Source: Burkholderiales bacterium UBA2459 (GTDB taxonomy: Bacteria > Pseudomonadota > Gammaproteobacteria > Burkholderiales > Burkholderiaceae_E). From it: a DNA stretch of 11,288 bases. Where the stretch lies: the NCBI GenBank assembly GCA_002342365.1, contig DDPV01000021.1:24749-36036 (forward strand), written 5' to 3'. Of the stretch, positions 1-6,799 are shown in pieces (within the stretch, counting starts at the first letter, position 1; each line of letters begins with the position of its first letter). The notes below the pieces were generated by a model. It made no database searches and was not told where the DNA came from. It saw only the letters and a list, made by a program, of their open reading frames with translations. Both the position numbers and the translations under genes were made by a program.

Positions 1-378
1 AAAATTTATGCGGTTGTTTCAACCGGTGCTAACGCCTACGCCCAGTCTTTTCGGGCCGGCCGGGTGATCCAAACCGATGAAGCCTCCACCATGGCCGATG
101 GGATCGCGACCCGCGTGCCCCAGGCTGAAGCGCTTGACATGATGCTGACATCTGTCGCCGATATTGTGGAAGTCAGCGATGTTGAGATTGAACAAGCCAT
201 TGTGCTGTATTTGCGTGCCACCCATAATCTTTCCGAGGGTGCAGGTGCTGCACCGCTTGCCGCACTGCTTCAGCGCGCTGTTCATTTCAAAGGCCAGCAG
301 GTCGGTTTGGTTTTATGCGGTGGCAATCTTGATACCGCCGTACTCGGCCGTGTACTCGCCAAGGCCATAAGGCACTGA
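1..378 (+). CDS. Threonine dehydratase-like PLP enzyme (fold type II), C-terminal part, 5' truncated
   Basis: The reading frame is open from the first base, so the gene begins outside the window and only its last 125 residues are visible. They match the C-terminal half of serine/threonine dehydratases of PLP fold type II, cytoplasmic enzymes that deaminate L-threonine or L-serine to a 2-oxo acid and ammonia. Recognisable family segments are TMADGIATRVP (about residues 31-41), the EGAGAAPLAALL stretch (about 79-90) that normally reads EpAGAaalA, and CGGNLD (about 107-112), equivalent to the SGGNID motif near the PLP ring nitrogen. The protein ends soon after this motif, so it lacks the C-terminal ACT regulatory domain of biosynthetic IlvA and resembles the short, catabolic or racemase-like form. 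The PLP-binding lysine lies upstream and cannot be seen. Threonine dehydratase, serine racemase or a related ammonia-lyase are all possible. The next gene starts 4 bases after the stop, suggesting co-transcription. Confidence 0.82.
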   Translation, partial: KIYAVVSTGANAYAQSFRAGRVIQTDEASTMADGIATRVPQAEALDMMLTSVADIVEVSDVEIEQAIVLYLRATHNLSEGAGAAPLAALLQRAVHFKGQQVGLVLCGGNLDTAVLGRVLAKAIRH

Positions 379-382
379 GTTC

Positions 383-889
383 ATGCCGTCCTCACAGCAG
401 CCCCACTATCGAAGCCGAATCGATCTTGACGAGGTCAAGGGCTTTATTGAAGCGCAGTCGCCTGAAACCAAAATTTATATAGGTGCCGACTCGCATCGGC
501 TTGTGATCGGCAACATCTGGTTTGCCGACTACACGCTTGCCATCGTGGTGCATATCAATGGCAAGAACGGTTGCAAGCTATTCGGTGAGGTGGTCCGTGA
601 GCGCGATTACGATCAGAAAAAGGACAAGCCGCAGTTTCGCCTGATGAATGAGGTCTACAAGGTTGCTGATTTGTATTTGAAGCTTGCCGATGTGCTGTCT
701 GATCGCCATGTTGAGGTGCATCTCGATATCAACCCGGATGAAATGCATGGCTCGCATTGTGTGATGCAACAGGCCATCGGATACATCCGTGGCACCTGCA
801 ATGTGATTCCGATGGTCAAGCCCAACGCTTTCGCGGCAAGTTATGCCGCCGATCGACTCAAGGAGATCCGCTCGGGATCCTTGGGCTAG
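383..889 (+). CDS. YkuK-family ribonuclease H-like protein (DUF458)
   Basis: This 168-residue cytoplasmic protein resembles the YkuK/DUF458 family, named after Bacillus subtilis YkuK and predicted to have an RNase H-like fold. The family's biochemical role is not established to my knowledge. Family-like segments are IYIGADSH (residues 31-38), a middle helix containing RLMNEV (86-91), VHLDIN (112-117) and VKPNAFAASYAADR (145-158). Acidic residues D36, E90, D115 and D157 are spaced as an RNase H-type metal site would need; this assignment is inferred from motif positions. The length is normal for the family. The ATG lies 4 bases after the preceding stop with only a weak Shine-Dalgarno sequence, so translation may be coupled to the dehydratase gene. 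Nothing in the sequence suggests a phage or sporulation context. The family call is fairly sure; nuclease activity is not shown. Confidence 0.8.
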   Translation: MPSSQQPHYRSRIDLDEVKGFIEAQSPETKIYIGADSHRLVIGNIWFADYTLAIVVHINGKNGCKLFGEVVRERDYDQKKDKPQFRLMNEVYKVADLYLKLADVLSDRHVEVHLDINPDEMHGSHCVMQQAIGYIRGTCNVIPMVKPNAFAASYAADRLKEIRSGSLG

Positions 890-898
890 CGGTTTTCT

Positions 899-907
899 GA
901 GGGAAAG
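899..907 (+). promoter_or_regulatory. Ribosome binding site that fixes a GTG start
   Basis: GAGGGAAAG lies 8 bases (counted from GAGGG) before the GTG at 912. It sits in the 22-base gap after the YkuK stop codon. It supports starting the VOC protein at 912 rather than at the in-frame ATG at 843, which would overlap the YkuK gene by 47 bases and add a poorly conserved-looking N-terminus. Confidence 0.65.
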
Positions 908-911
908 CACG

Positions 912-1301
912 GTGATCAAGGCGATCGACCATCTTGTTCTGACCACCCATGACGAGACCGCGTGTATTGCATTTTATACCGATTTACTCGGCATGCGGCT
1001 GGATGTCTTTACCGCTGCTGACGGGCAAAGCCGCAAGGCCTTCGTATTTGGTTCGCAAAAAATCAACCTGCACCGCAAAGGCGCGGAATTTGAGCCCAAA
1101 GCGCATTTGCCGGTTCCTGGCGCTGTCGACCTATGTTTGATTGCGGCAATTCCGCTTGAGGCTGTCATCGCTCGCTTGAAGGCCTATCCCTGGCCGATTC
1201 TTGAAGGACCGGTACAAAGAACCGGTGCACTTGGACCGATCCATTCGGTGTATTTGCGAGACCCCGATTTGAATTTGATCGAGATCTCGCAATACGACTG
1301 A
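912..1301 (+). CDS. VOC-superfamily (glyoxalase/dioxygenase fold) protein, GLOD5-like
   Basis: With the GTG start the product is 129 residues, beginning MIKAIDHLVLTT, the usual opening of this VOC subfamily. It is a single-unit protein with two beta-alpha-beta-beta-beta repeats. Visible family features are IDHLVL with metal ligand candidate H7, FYTDLLGM (21-28), KINLHRKGAEFEPKA (50-64) and the closing LRDPDLNLIEISQY (115-128), which holds the candidate ligand E124. The KINLH...EFEPKA stretch is typical of proteins annotated as glyoxalase domain-containing protein 5 or VOC family virulence protein. The actual substrate of these proteins is unknown, and true lactoylglutathione lyase activity is not implied. 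The ATG at 843 would give 152 residues, but the RBS and N-terminal motif favour 912. It is the last gene of the rightward group and converges on htpX. Confidence 0.8.
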   Translation: MIKAIDHLVLTTHDETACIAFYTDLLGMRLDVFTAADGQSRKAFVFGSQKINLHRKGAEFEPKAHLPVPGAVDLCLIAAIPLEAVIARLKAYPWPILEGPVQRTGALGPIHSVYLRDPDLNLIEISQYD

Positions 1302-1315
1302 TGCTCAGGCCGTCG

Positions 1316-1383
1316 ATGTCGACAGTAACGGAGGCCGCCTATGTCGACTGAAGCGCAGACTGTTGATGTCAAGTGAAGCGCAG
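1316..1383 (+). repeat. Degenerate 25-base tandem repeat in a convergent gap
   Basis: The motif ATGTC recurs at 1316, 1341 and 1366, an exact 25-base period. Copies 2 (1341-1358) and 3 (1366-1383) agree at 16 of 18 positions, sharing TGAAGCGCAG. Copy 1 shares only the first 8 bases (ATGTCGAC) clearly. The array fills most of the 99-base gap between the VOC gene and htpX. A 7-base hairpin arm pair (1377-1383 with 1396-1402) overlaps its end and the htpX stop codon. There is no T-run, so I do not call a terminator. Confidence 0.4.
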
Positions 1384-1400
1384 GTACCGTTGCCGCTGCG

Positions 1401-2279
1401 CTAGCGCATCGACTCAAGCGCTGCGACCCGCTCTGCAATCGGCGGATGCGAGGAAAACAAGGCGAGCCATGACCCACCCGATGCGATACCTGCGCTAGCC
1501 AAACCCCCTTGCAAGGCATGCACCTCGATGCCACCGAGGCGGCGCAGTGCGCTGGCCATTGGCACACTCGAGCCCATCAAGCGCGCAGCGTCTGCGTCGG
1601 CCCTGAACTCGCGCTGTCTTGAGAAGTAAGCCACCACGAGGCTTGCAAGGATGCCAAAGAGGATCTCGCAAATGATCGATGTGATCATGTAGGCAATACC
1701 AGGACCTTGCTGCTCTTGGTCGCCCCGGCGCAAGAACTGATCGACCGCGTAGCCAATGATGCGCGAGATGAAGATCACAAAGGTGTTCACCACGCCCTGA
1801 ATCAGGGTGAGGGTCACCATATCGCCGTTGGCCACATGGGCCACTTCGTGCGCGATGACCGCCTCAGCTTCGCGTCGATCCATCATCTGGAGCAAACCGG
1901 TTGAAACCGCAACCAGCGCGTTTGATTTGCTCGGGCCGGTAGCAAAGGCGTTGGGTTCGCCGTCGTAAATCGCAACCTCGGGCATCGGGATATTGGCCTG
2001 ATGGGCAAAGCGCGCCACCGTATTGATCAGCCAGTGTTCAAGCTCGTTTTGCGGTCGTTCGATCACCCGCGCGCCGGTACTCCACTTCGCCATCGGTTTG
2101 GACAACCACAAGGAAATGAATGCGCCGCCAAAACCCATCAGCGCGGCAAAAGCGAGCAGCGTTCCCAGTTGCAGGCCGTTGGCTGTGAGGAAGCGATTCA
2201 CGCCCAGCACGCTGGCTGCAACGCTCAAGACCAGCACCACAGCCAAATTGGTGGCAATGAACAAGACGATGCGTTTCAT
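1401..2279 (-). CDS. htpX: Membrane-bound zinc metalloprotease HtpX (M48)
   Basis: HtpX is an inner-membrane zinc protease that degrades misfolded membrane proteins, working alongside FtsH in envelope quality control. The 292-residue product has the family length (about 290). Membrane segments lie at about 4-24 and 36-58 near the N-terminus, and hydrophobic segments at about 160-183 and 195-219 follow the active site. The zinc motif is H144-E145-V-A-H148, within AHEVAHVANGD. The third ligand is E224 in SRQREFRADADAA. The C-terminal SHPPIAERVAAL (about 276-287) is also characteristic. The ATG at 2279 follows an AGAGAGGAAAA ribosome site at good spacing. The gene stands alone, and a candidate sigma-32 promoter lies about 50-75 bases upstream of the start, in keeping with htpX being a heat-shock gene in Escherichia coli. 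I am confident in this call. Confidence 0.97.
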   Translation of the reverse strand: MKRIVLFIATNLAVVLVLSVAASVLGVNRFLTANGLQLGTLLAFAALMGFGGAFISLWLSKPMAKWSTGARVIERPQNELEHWLINTVARFAHQANIPMPEVAIYDGEPNAFATGPSKSNALVAVSTGLLQMMDRREAEAVIAHEVAHVANGDMVTLTLIQGVVNTFVIFISRIIGYAVDQFLRRGDQEQQGPGIAYMITSIICEILFGILASLVVAYFSRQREFRADADAARLMGSSVPMASALRRLGGIEVHALQGGLASAGIASGGSWLALFSSHPPIAERVAALESMR

Positions 2280-2326
2280 GGTTTTCCTCTCTCAATCGAT
2301 GACTGTCGGTATGACGGCTTGGAGGG

Positions 2327-2355
2327 AGGTGAGGATAGCGAGCGGCAATTTCAAG
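2327..2355 (-). promoter_or_regulatory. Candidate sigma-32 (heat-shock) promoter of htpX
   Basis: Reading leftward, CTTGAAA (2355-2349) matches the sigma-32 -35 element exactly. After 14 bases comes CCTCACCT (2334-2327), which matches the -10 consensus CCCCATNT at 5 of its 7 defined positions. Transcription would begin near 2320, leaving a leader of about 40 bases before the htpX ATG at 2279. The only other -35-like sequence nearby, TTGACC upstream, has no matching sigma-70 -10 element. The assignment is by eye from the consensus. Confidence 0.5.
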
Positions 2356-2397
2356 CCCGGCTTAACCCTCGATCGGTCAAGGGAATGAAAACGCCGC

Positions 2398-4305
2398 TTA
2401 GCCCGCTTGGCGAAGGCCTCGGCTGCCCGCCTCAACAGCGCCGCGGTGATCGTCTGCTATTGATTCCCGATAAGGACTGACCGGCAGACCTTCGTAGCGC
2501 GCTTTGATTTGCAAGGCGAGATAAATCGAAAAATGCCGCGACTGCATCAAATTGCCGCCATGAAACCACAAAGCCTCCTGGGCTGTTGGTTTCCACATGT
2601 TGCGCAGTTCGCCCTCCCAGGGTCCCGGATCGTAAGGGCTGTCTGAGCCCAAGCCCCAGCAAGGTCCGATTTTTCGCGCCACATCGCGCGAAATCAGGCT
2701 TTCAGCCCAGCCTTGCATTGGGCCATAGCCGGTTGCGCACACAATCAAATCGGCAGGCAAATGTTCCCCGGTGGAAAGCACAGCCGCCTGCTCCTCGAGT
2801 TCGATGATCTCAGCAGGGCTGCGCAAACCGATTTTGCCCTCGATGATCAGCTGCGATGCGCCCACTTCGATGTAATAGCCCGAGCCCCGGCGTGAGTAGG
2901 CCGTGTGAATCCCGCTATCGTCTTCGCCCATGTGCACCATAAAGCCTGCGCGCCTGAGTCCTTCGTAAAGATCAGCATCCTCGCGAAGAATCGTCTTGAC
3001 TATCTTTTGAGCGATCGCCGGAATCAGGCGATGCGGCCAGGAGGCGGTCATCAGGTCGGCCTTTTCCGTGCTGATCCCGGCTGCAAGCGCCTCTTCCGAA
3101 TACAAACGTCCCCAGGCATGCTTTTGCAAGCTTTCCGAACGAATCACGATCGTGGGCGAGCGCTGCAACATGGTGACTTCAGCACCCTGTTCCCATAAAT
3201 CGGCCGCAATGTCGTGCGCTGAGTTGTTGGAACCGAGCACCACACAGCGCTTGTCACGCCAGCGCTTCTCGCCCTGGTAGCGACTTGAATGCATCAAGGC
3301 GCCGGTAAAGCGTTCTTGTCCTTTGAACTGTGGCATGCGGGGCTGCCCCGACATGCCGGTCGCAATCACCAGGTGCTTGGGCCTGAGGATTTTGGGTCGT
3401 CCTTCATGCAACACCTGCACCTCCCAGGTTTTGCTTTGCTCATCAAACTTGGCTTTGCGACATAAAGTATTGGTCCAGTAGTCAAGTTCCATGATCCGGG
3501 CGTAGCTCTCAAGCCAGTCACCCATTTTGTCCTTGGGCGTGAACACCGGCCAGTGATCAGGAAAGGGCAGGTAGGGCAAGTGGTCATACCACACCGGATC
3601 GTGTAAACATAAAGAACGATATCGTTTTCGCCAAGAGTCACCCGGGCGCTCGTGCTTATCGATGATCAGGTTGGGTACGCCCAAGCGACGCAATCGTGCA
3701 CCCAGCCCCATACCACCTTGGCCTCCGCCCACGATCAGGCAATAGGGCTGGTCTTCATGTCCAATGCGCGCAGCAGCTTCTTCGCGCTGCTCAAGCCAGC
3801 TTTGTCGGTCCTTGATCACGCCATGCGTGGTACCGCGCTCGCGAGTGCCAAGCCTGCCGGTTTTCTCTTCAAAACCATGCAGGCTTTGCAAAGTGGTGAA
3901 CAAGGTCCAGCACAGGCCTTGTTTGAGGCGCAAATGGCCAAGGCCTCTGCCGATTGCGGTTGAGAAGCTGAACCAGCACTCGTCAAATCCTTCCGGATTG
4001 TGTTTGACTTCGCTAAGCTGAATATCACCGATCGCACAGCGCTGCGCCCTCGCATCCACCATGGCAGCAATAGCTGCTTTGCCCTCCAACGTTTGAAGGG
4101 TCCAGGTGTAGGCCAGAAAGTCGCGCCAGAAGCACTGCTCATGAAAGGCCAGTTCGGCCCATTGGGCGCTTGCATAGGGCAGCAATTCCAGCCACAGCCG
4201 GCAGGACTCCTCCGCTTGCGCAAGCGGGCTTTGGTTGACCGGGGCCTTTTTTGCTTTGCCCGCTCGTGCCTGATCGGGATAGCCTGCTTGCGAAGCCGCA
4301 TTCAT
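2398..4305 (-). CDS. Flavin-containing monooxygenase with N-terminal NTF2/SnoaL-like domain
   Basis: The 635-residue product is a class B flavoprotein monooxygenase, using FAD and NAD(P)H to oxygenate a small organic substrate. Residues about 35-150 look like an NTF2/SnoaL-like domain, seen in front of some bacterial FMO-like proteins. The FAD Rossmann motif is GGGQGG (193-198). The FMO fingerprint is FTGALMHSSRY (333-343), fitting FxGxxxHxxxY. The final Y, in place of the W of type I Baeyer-Villiger enzymes, points to an FMO-type enzyme. GSNNSAHD (358-365) is the nucleotide site of the second Rossmann fold, and CATGY (523-527) is the conserved ATG-type motif. No membrane segment or signal peptide is seen, so it is probably cytoplasmic. 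The ATG at 4305 lies 25 bases after the SDR stop on the same strand, so the two are probably co-transcribed. The substrate is unknown. Confidence 0.88.
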   Translation of the reverse strand: MNAASQAGYPDQARAGKAKKAPVNQSPLAQAEESCRLWLELLPYASAQWAELAFHEQCFWRDFLAYTWTLQTLEGKAAIAAMVDARAQRCAIGDIQLSEVKHNPEGFDECWFSFSTAIGRGLGHLRLKQGLCWTLFTTLQSLHGFEEKTGRLGTRERGTTHGVIKDRQSWLEQREEAAARIGHEDQPYCLIVGGGQGGMGLGARLRRLGVPNLIIDKHERPGDSWRKRYRSLCLHDPVWYDHLPYLPFPDHWPVFTPKDKMGDWLESYARIMELDYWTNTLCRKAKFDEQSKTWEVQVLHEGRPKILRPKHLVIATGMSGQPRMPQFKGQERFTGALMHSSRYQGEKRWRDKRCVVLGSNNSAHDIAADLWEQGAEVTMLQRSPTIVIRSESLQKHAWGRLYSEEALAAGISTEKADLMTASWPHRLIPAIAQKIVKTILREDADLYEGLRRAGFMVHMGEDDSGIHTAYSRRGSGYYIEVGASQLIIEGKIGLRSPAEIIELEEQAAVLSTGEHLPADLIVCATGYGPMQGWAESLISRDVARKIGPCWGLGSDSPYDPGPWEGELRNMWKPTAQEALWFHGGNLMQSRHFSIYLALQIKARYEGLPVSPYRESIADDHRGAVEAGSRGLRQAG

Positions 4306-4330
4306 CGTTGAGCCTGCCTGTGGGGCTTTT

Positions 4331-5116
4331 TCAACGCGGGCGCGCTAAATCCGGCGCACCGGCGTAAATGCGGTTGTAGGTGGGTGCAATCACCACTTCG
4401 TTAAGGCATACATGAGCCGGTGCTGTGACCACATAGCGGATCGCATCGCCCACGTCCTCAGGCCTTAGCATACGGTCCATATCCGCCTGCGAAGGTGGCT
4501 TGGGGCGGGTGCGCAAAATCGGCGTTGCCACTTCGCCCGGGCAGACAAGGCATGCGCGGATGCCATGCACGCCTTCCTGGTCATTGATCGATTCGACCAA
4601 GGGGGCCAGAGCCTGCTTGCTTGCGCCATAGGCTGCGCCGGTAAAGCTTGTATAACGCCATCCGGCCCAGGAAGAGACCACTACGATGCTGCCAGCAGCT
4701 TGTTTACGCATGCCTGGCAAGACGGCGCTCACGCAAAAAGCAACGCCGTTGAGATTGATCTGGGTGACTTTGGAAAACGACGCGGCGTCAAGCTGCGCCC
4801 AATAGCGATTCGGAATATTGGTGCCTGCCGAACAAACGAGCGCTGCCGGGCTGCCATGTTCCTCGGAAATCGTCTGGTAAACATATTCAACCGATAAAGG
4901 ATCTGCAACATCGAGCGGCAAGGCATAAGCCTCGATGCCGCTTGCATGCAAGCGCTTGATGGCCTCGTGAAGCTCAGCCTCGCGTCTGCCGCTGATCACC
5001 ACACGGAATCCTGCGTTGCCGAGTGCGCTTGCGCTGGCCAGGCCAATGCCAGTGGCCCCGCCTGTGATCCAGGCAAGGGGTTTTGCCTGATCTGAATGAT
5101 TAGATATCGTTTGCAT
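4331..5116 (-). CDS. Short-chain dehydrogenase/reductase (classical SDR)
   Basis: This 261-residue cytoplasmic protein is a classical SDR, which interconverts alcohols and carbonyls using NAD(P)H. The cofactor motif TGGATGIG is at 18-25. ISGRRE (41-46) ends strand beta-2, where arginines suggest an NADP preference. CSAG (95-98) replaces the usual NNAG. The catalytic tetrad is N121, S149 (in SSWAG), Y163 and K167 (YGASK). CPGEVATPI (192-200) is the usual PG motif after the active site. The ATG at 5116 lies inside the preceding PPOX gene, whose stop is at 5100-5102. This 17-base overlap implies translational coupling. Annotation tools might call it 3-oxoacyl-ACP reductase, but the neighbouring genes are not fatty-acid synthesis genes. 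The substrate is unknown, possibly an alcohol or carbonyl handled together with the monooxygenase downstream. Confidence 0.92.
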   Translation of the reverse strand: MQTISNHSDQAKPLAWITGGATGIGLASASALGNAGFRVVISGRREAELHEAIKRLHASGIEAYALPLDVADPLSVEYVYQTISEEHGSPAALVCSAGTNIPNRYWAQLDAASFSKVTQINLNGVAFCVSAVLPGMRKQAAGSIVVVSSWAGWRYTSFTGAAYGASKQALAPLVESINDQEGVHGIRACLVCPGEVATPILRTRPKPPSQADMDRMLRPEDVGDAIRYVVTAPAHVCLNEVVIAPTYNRIYAGAPDLARPR

Positions 5117-5744
5117 AGCGTTTTAACATAGCCTCCCGGGTTTCAACTGTGCCTTCCATCCCGGTCTGATCACGGAGCATTTCGCCCATGCTCGGAAAAC
5201 TTGTCCGTTCAATGTGATGGTCGGAATTCCATAAATGAGATCGCATCAAAGCCTTGGCGCAATGCAGGTATGCCTCCTGAACCTGCACCACGATCAGACT
5301 GCGCGGGGGGTGCCTCAAGCCTGCAAAAGCGGCAAGAAGGCTCGGATCAACGCTCACACGGGCTTTGCCATTGACCCTGAGGGTTTCGTCCACACCAGGA
5401 ATCATGAATAACAAGCCAAGCTGGCCGGTTTGAATGATGTTGCTTAAGCTGTCCAAGCGCTGATTGCCCGGCGCATCGGGGATCAGGATTTGGTGGGAAT
5501 CCTGGCAGCGCACAAAGCCTGGGTCGCCGCCGCGAGGGCTTGCATCAACCCGCCCGTTGCTGCCGTAACTTGCAAGCACCAGAAATGGCGAGCGTTCGAT
5601 AAAGTGCCTGCAATGTGCATCAAGCCTGTCAAGCTGCTTGCGAAGCGCGCGTTCGGAGGGCCAAGGGTAGTGATGACGTAGATCGGCCTGGTCGCTTAAA
5701 GCGGGTGCAAGGGCCAAAGCCGGGAGGTTCTTGTCATCTGACAT
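5100..5744 (-). CDS. PPOX-type FMN flavoprotein (pyridoxamine 5'-phosphate oxidase family)
   Basis: The 214-residue product has the split-barrel FMN fold of pyridoxamine-phosphate oxidase-like proteins. It resembles the PPOX subfamily that includes Deinococcus and mycobacterial flavoproteins of unknown reaction, rather than PdxH itself. Family-like segments are FLVLASYGSNGRVDASPRGG (55-74), PDAPGNQRLDSLSNI (89-103), LFMIPGVDETLRVNGKARV (112-130) and AYLHCAKALMRSHLW (158-172). FMN would bind near the SPRGG and GNQRLDS regions. I chose the ATG at 5744, which follows GGCGGTGG, a plausible ribosome site. The in-frame TTG at 5795 would add 17 arginine- and cysteine-rich residues that do not look like family sequence. 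It is the first gene of the leftward PPOX-SDR-FMO group and overlaps the SDR gene. Its role may be flavin or F420-like redox chemistry; this is not determined. Confidence 0.85.
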   Translation of the reverse strand: MSDDKNLPALALAPALSDQADLRHHYPWPSERALRKQLDRLDAHCRHFIERSPFLVLASYGSNGRVDASPRGGDPGFVRCQDSHQILIPDAPGNQRLDSLSNIIQTGQLGLLFMIPGVDETLRVNGKARVSVDPSLLAAFAGLRHPPRSLIVVQVQEAYLHCAKALMRSHLWNSDHHIERTSFPSMGEMLRDQTGMEGTVETREAMLKRYANDI

Positions 5745-5896
5745 GGGCCACCGCCTTAAGATCGAAGGGGCTTGTCCGCGCGAACAACACCGCAAGCAGG
5801 GCTAAGGGCCCAGGTTCTCCGGGCACGATCAAGCGTTTCATAGGCATCAGAGCATTCCACGGGTGTTGCAGCCACACAAAGGCTCTATCGTGAGGC

Positions 5897-5911
5897 ATTG
5901 TTTGCCACAAT
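5897..5911. promoter_or_regulatory. Dyad ATTGT-N5-ACAAT in the divergent gap, possible operator
   Basis: A perfect 5-base inverted repeat, ATTGT-TTGCC-ACAAT, lies in the 201-base gap between the divergent PPOX (ATG at 5744) and crotonase (ATG at 5946) genes. It ends 34 bases before the crotonase start. It contains T-N11-A, the core expected of LysR-type regulator sites, and CACAAT could act as a -10 element. No regulator gene is present in the window, and I found no convincing -35/-10 pair elsewhere in the gap. The rest of the gap shows nothing I can name. Confidence 0.25.
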
Positions 5912-5945
5912 AGCAGGGGACGCAAGCTTGGGGGGAGCCAATATC

Positions 5946-6782
5946 ATGCGCAATGAAACAGAGCAGGAACAGGTGTTTGAAGTTGGCAATCGCTTGCGGG
6001 TGCAGATCAACGCTGGCGTTGCCGATGTGCTGATGGTTCGTGGCGAAAAAATGAATGCGCTTGATCAGGCGATGTTTGATGCCCTGATTGAGACGGGTGA
6101 ACGATTATGCGAGCACCCGGGTCTGCGCGCTGTGGTGTTCTCAGGCGAAGGTAAGGCCTTTTGTGCAGGTCTTGATATGGGGCGTTTTCAAGGCATGGCT
6201 GCAAGCGAAGGTCAATCGCATGAACTTCGCCTGATGCCGCGGGTGTATGGAAACGCGAATGCTCCCCAGCATGCTGTCTTGGTCTGGCGCAAGATTCCGG
6301 TGCCGGTGATTGCCGCGGTGCACGGGGTTGCACTCGGGGGTGGTTTTCAGCTAATGCTCGGTGCCGATATGCGCTTGATTGAGCCACAAACCAAGCTTTC
6401 GGTGATGGAAATCAAGTGGGGACTGGTCCCTGACATGGGCGGAGTGGCCTTGATGCGGCGACTCATGCGCAGCGATCAGATTCGCGAATTGACCTATAGC
6501 GGCAGGGTGTTTTCAGGTCAAGAGGCGCTTCAATTAGGCCTTGCAACCAAGCTTAGCGATGAGCCACGAAGCGAGGCGCTTGCCATGGCCCACGAGATGG
6601 CGCTTCGCAGTCCGGATGCCATGCGGGCAGCCAAACGCCTTTACGCACTGGCCGACGACGAGGCGAGCGAAGCTGAGTTGCTCTTGGCTGAATCGCGCGA
6701 ACAAGCAGGGCTTTTGGGTTCTGCGAATCAGGTGGAATCGGTGCGTGCGAACCTCGAAAAGCGCAACCCGGTGTGGCGCTGA
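5946..6782 (+). CDS. Crotonase/enoyl-CoA hydratase-isomerase family protein
   Basis: The 278-residue product is a crotonase-fold enzyme acting on acyl-CoA thioesters in the cytoplasm. The oxyanion-hole segments are AFCAGLD (71-77) and GVALGGGFQL (127-136). At the two places where rat enoyl-CoA hydratase has its catalytic glutamates (E144 and E164), this protein has Q135 and E155. It also has D163 eight residues after E155, the spacing seen for E196/D204 in dienoyl-CoA isomerase. Ordinary hydratase activity is therefore doubtful, and an isomerase or another crotonase reaction is possible. LSVMEIKWGLVPDM (151-164) is common in a bacterial group annotated only as crotonase family. I chose the ATG at 5946 because GGGGGAG (5931-5937) sits 8 bases before it; the TTG at 5898 has no such support. 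A cupin gene follows 17 bases after the stop. Confidence 0.9.
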   Translation: MRNETEQEQVFEVGNRLRVQINAGVADVLMVRGEKMNALDQAMFDALIETGERLCEHPGLRAVVFSGEGKAFCAGLDMGRFQGMAASEGQSHELRLMPRVYGNANAPQHAVLVWRKIPVPVIAAVHGVALGGGFQLMLGADMRLIEPQTKLSVMEIKWGLVPDMGGVALMRRLMRSDQIRELTYSGRVFSGQEALQLGLATKLSDEPRSEALAMAHEMALRSPDAMRAAKRLYALADDEASEAELLLAESREQAGLLGSANQVESVRANLEKRNPVWR

Positions 6783-6799
6783 TCACCAAGGGGCACATC

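Noticed and set aside
2001..2480. Long + strand frame opposite htpX and the FMO 3' end
   Set aside because: It is antisense to well-supported genes, with low-complexity His/Gln/Arg-rich content typical of a shadow frame.
5734..5898. 54-codon - strand frame (ATG at 5898) ending 11 bases inside the PPOX gene
   Set aside because: There is no ribosome site and no recognisable sequence, and it spans the divergent control region. The overlap with the PPOX start is suggestive but not enough.
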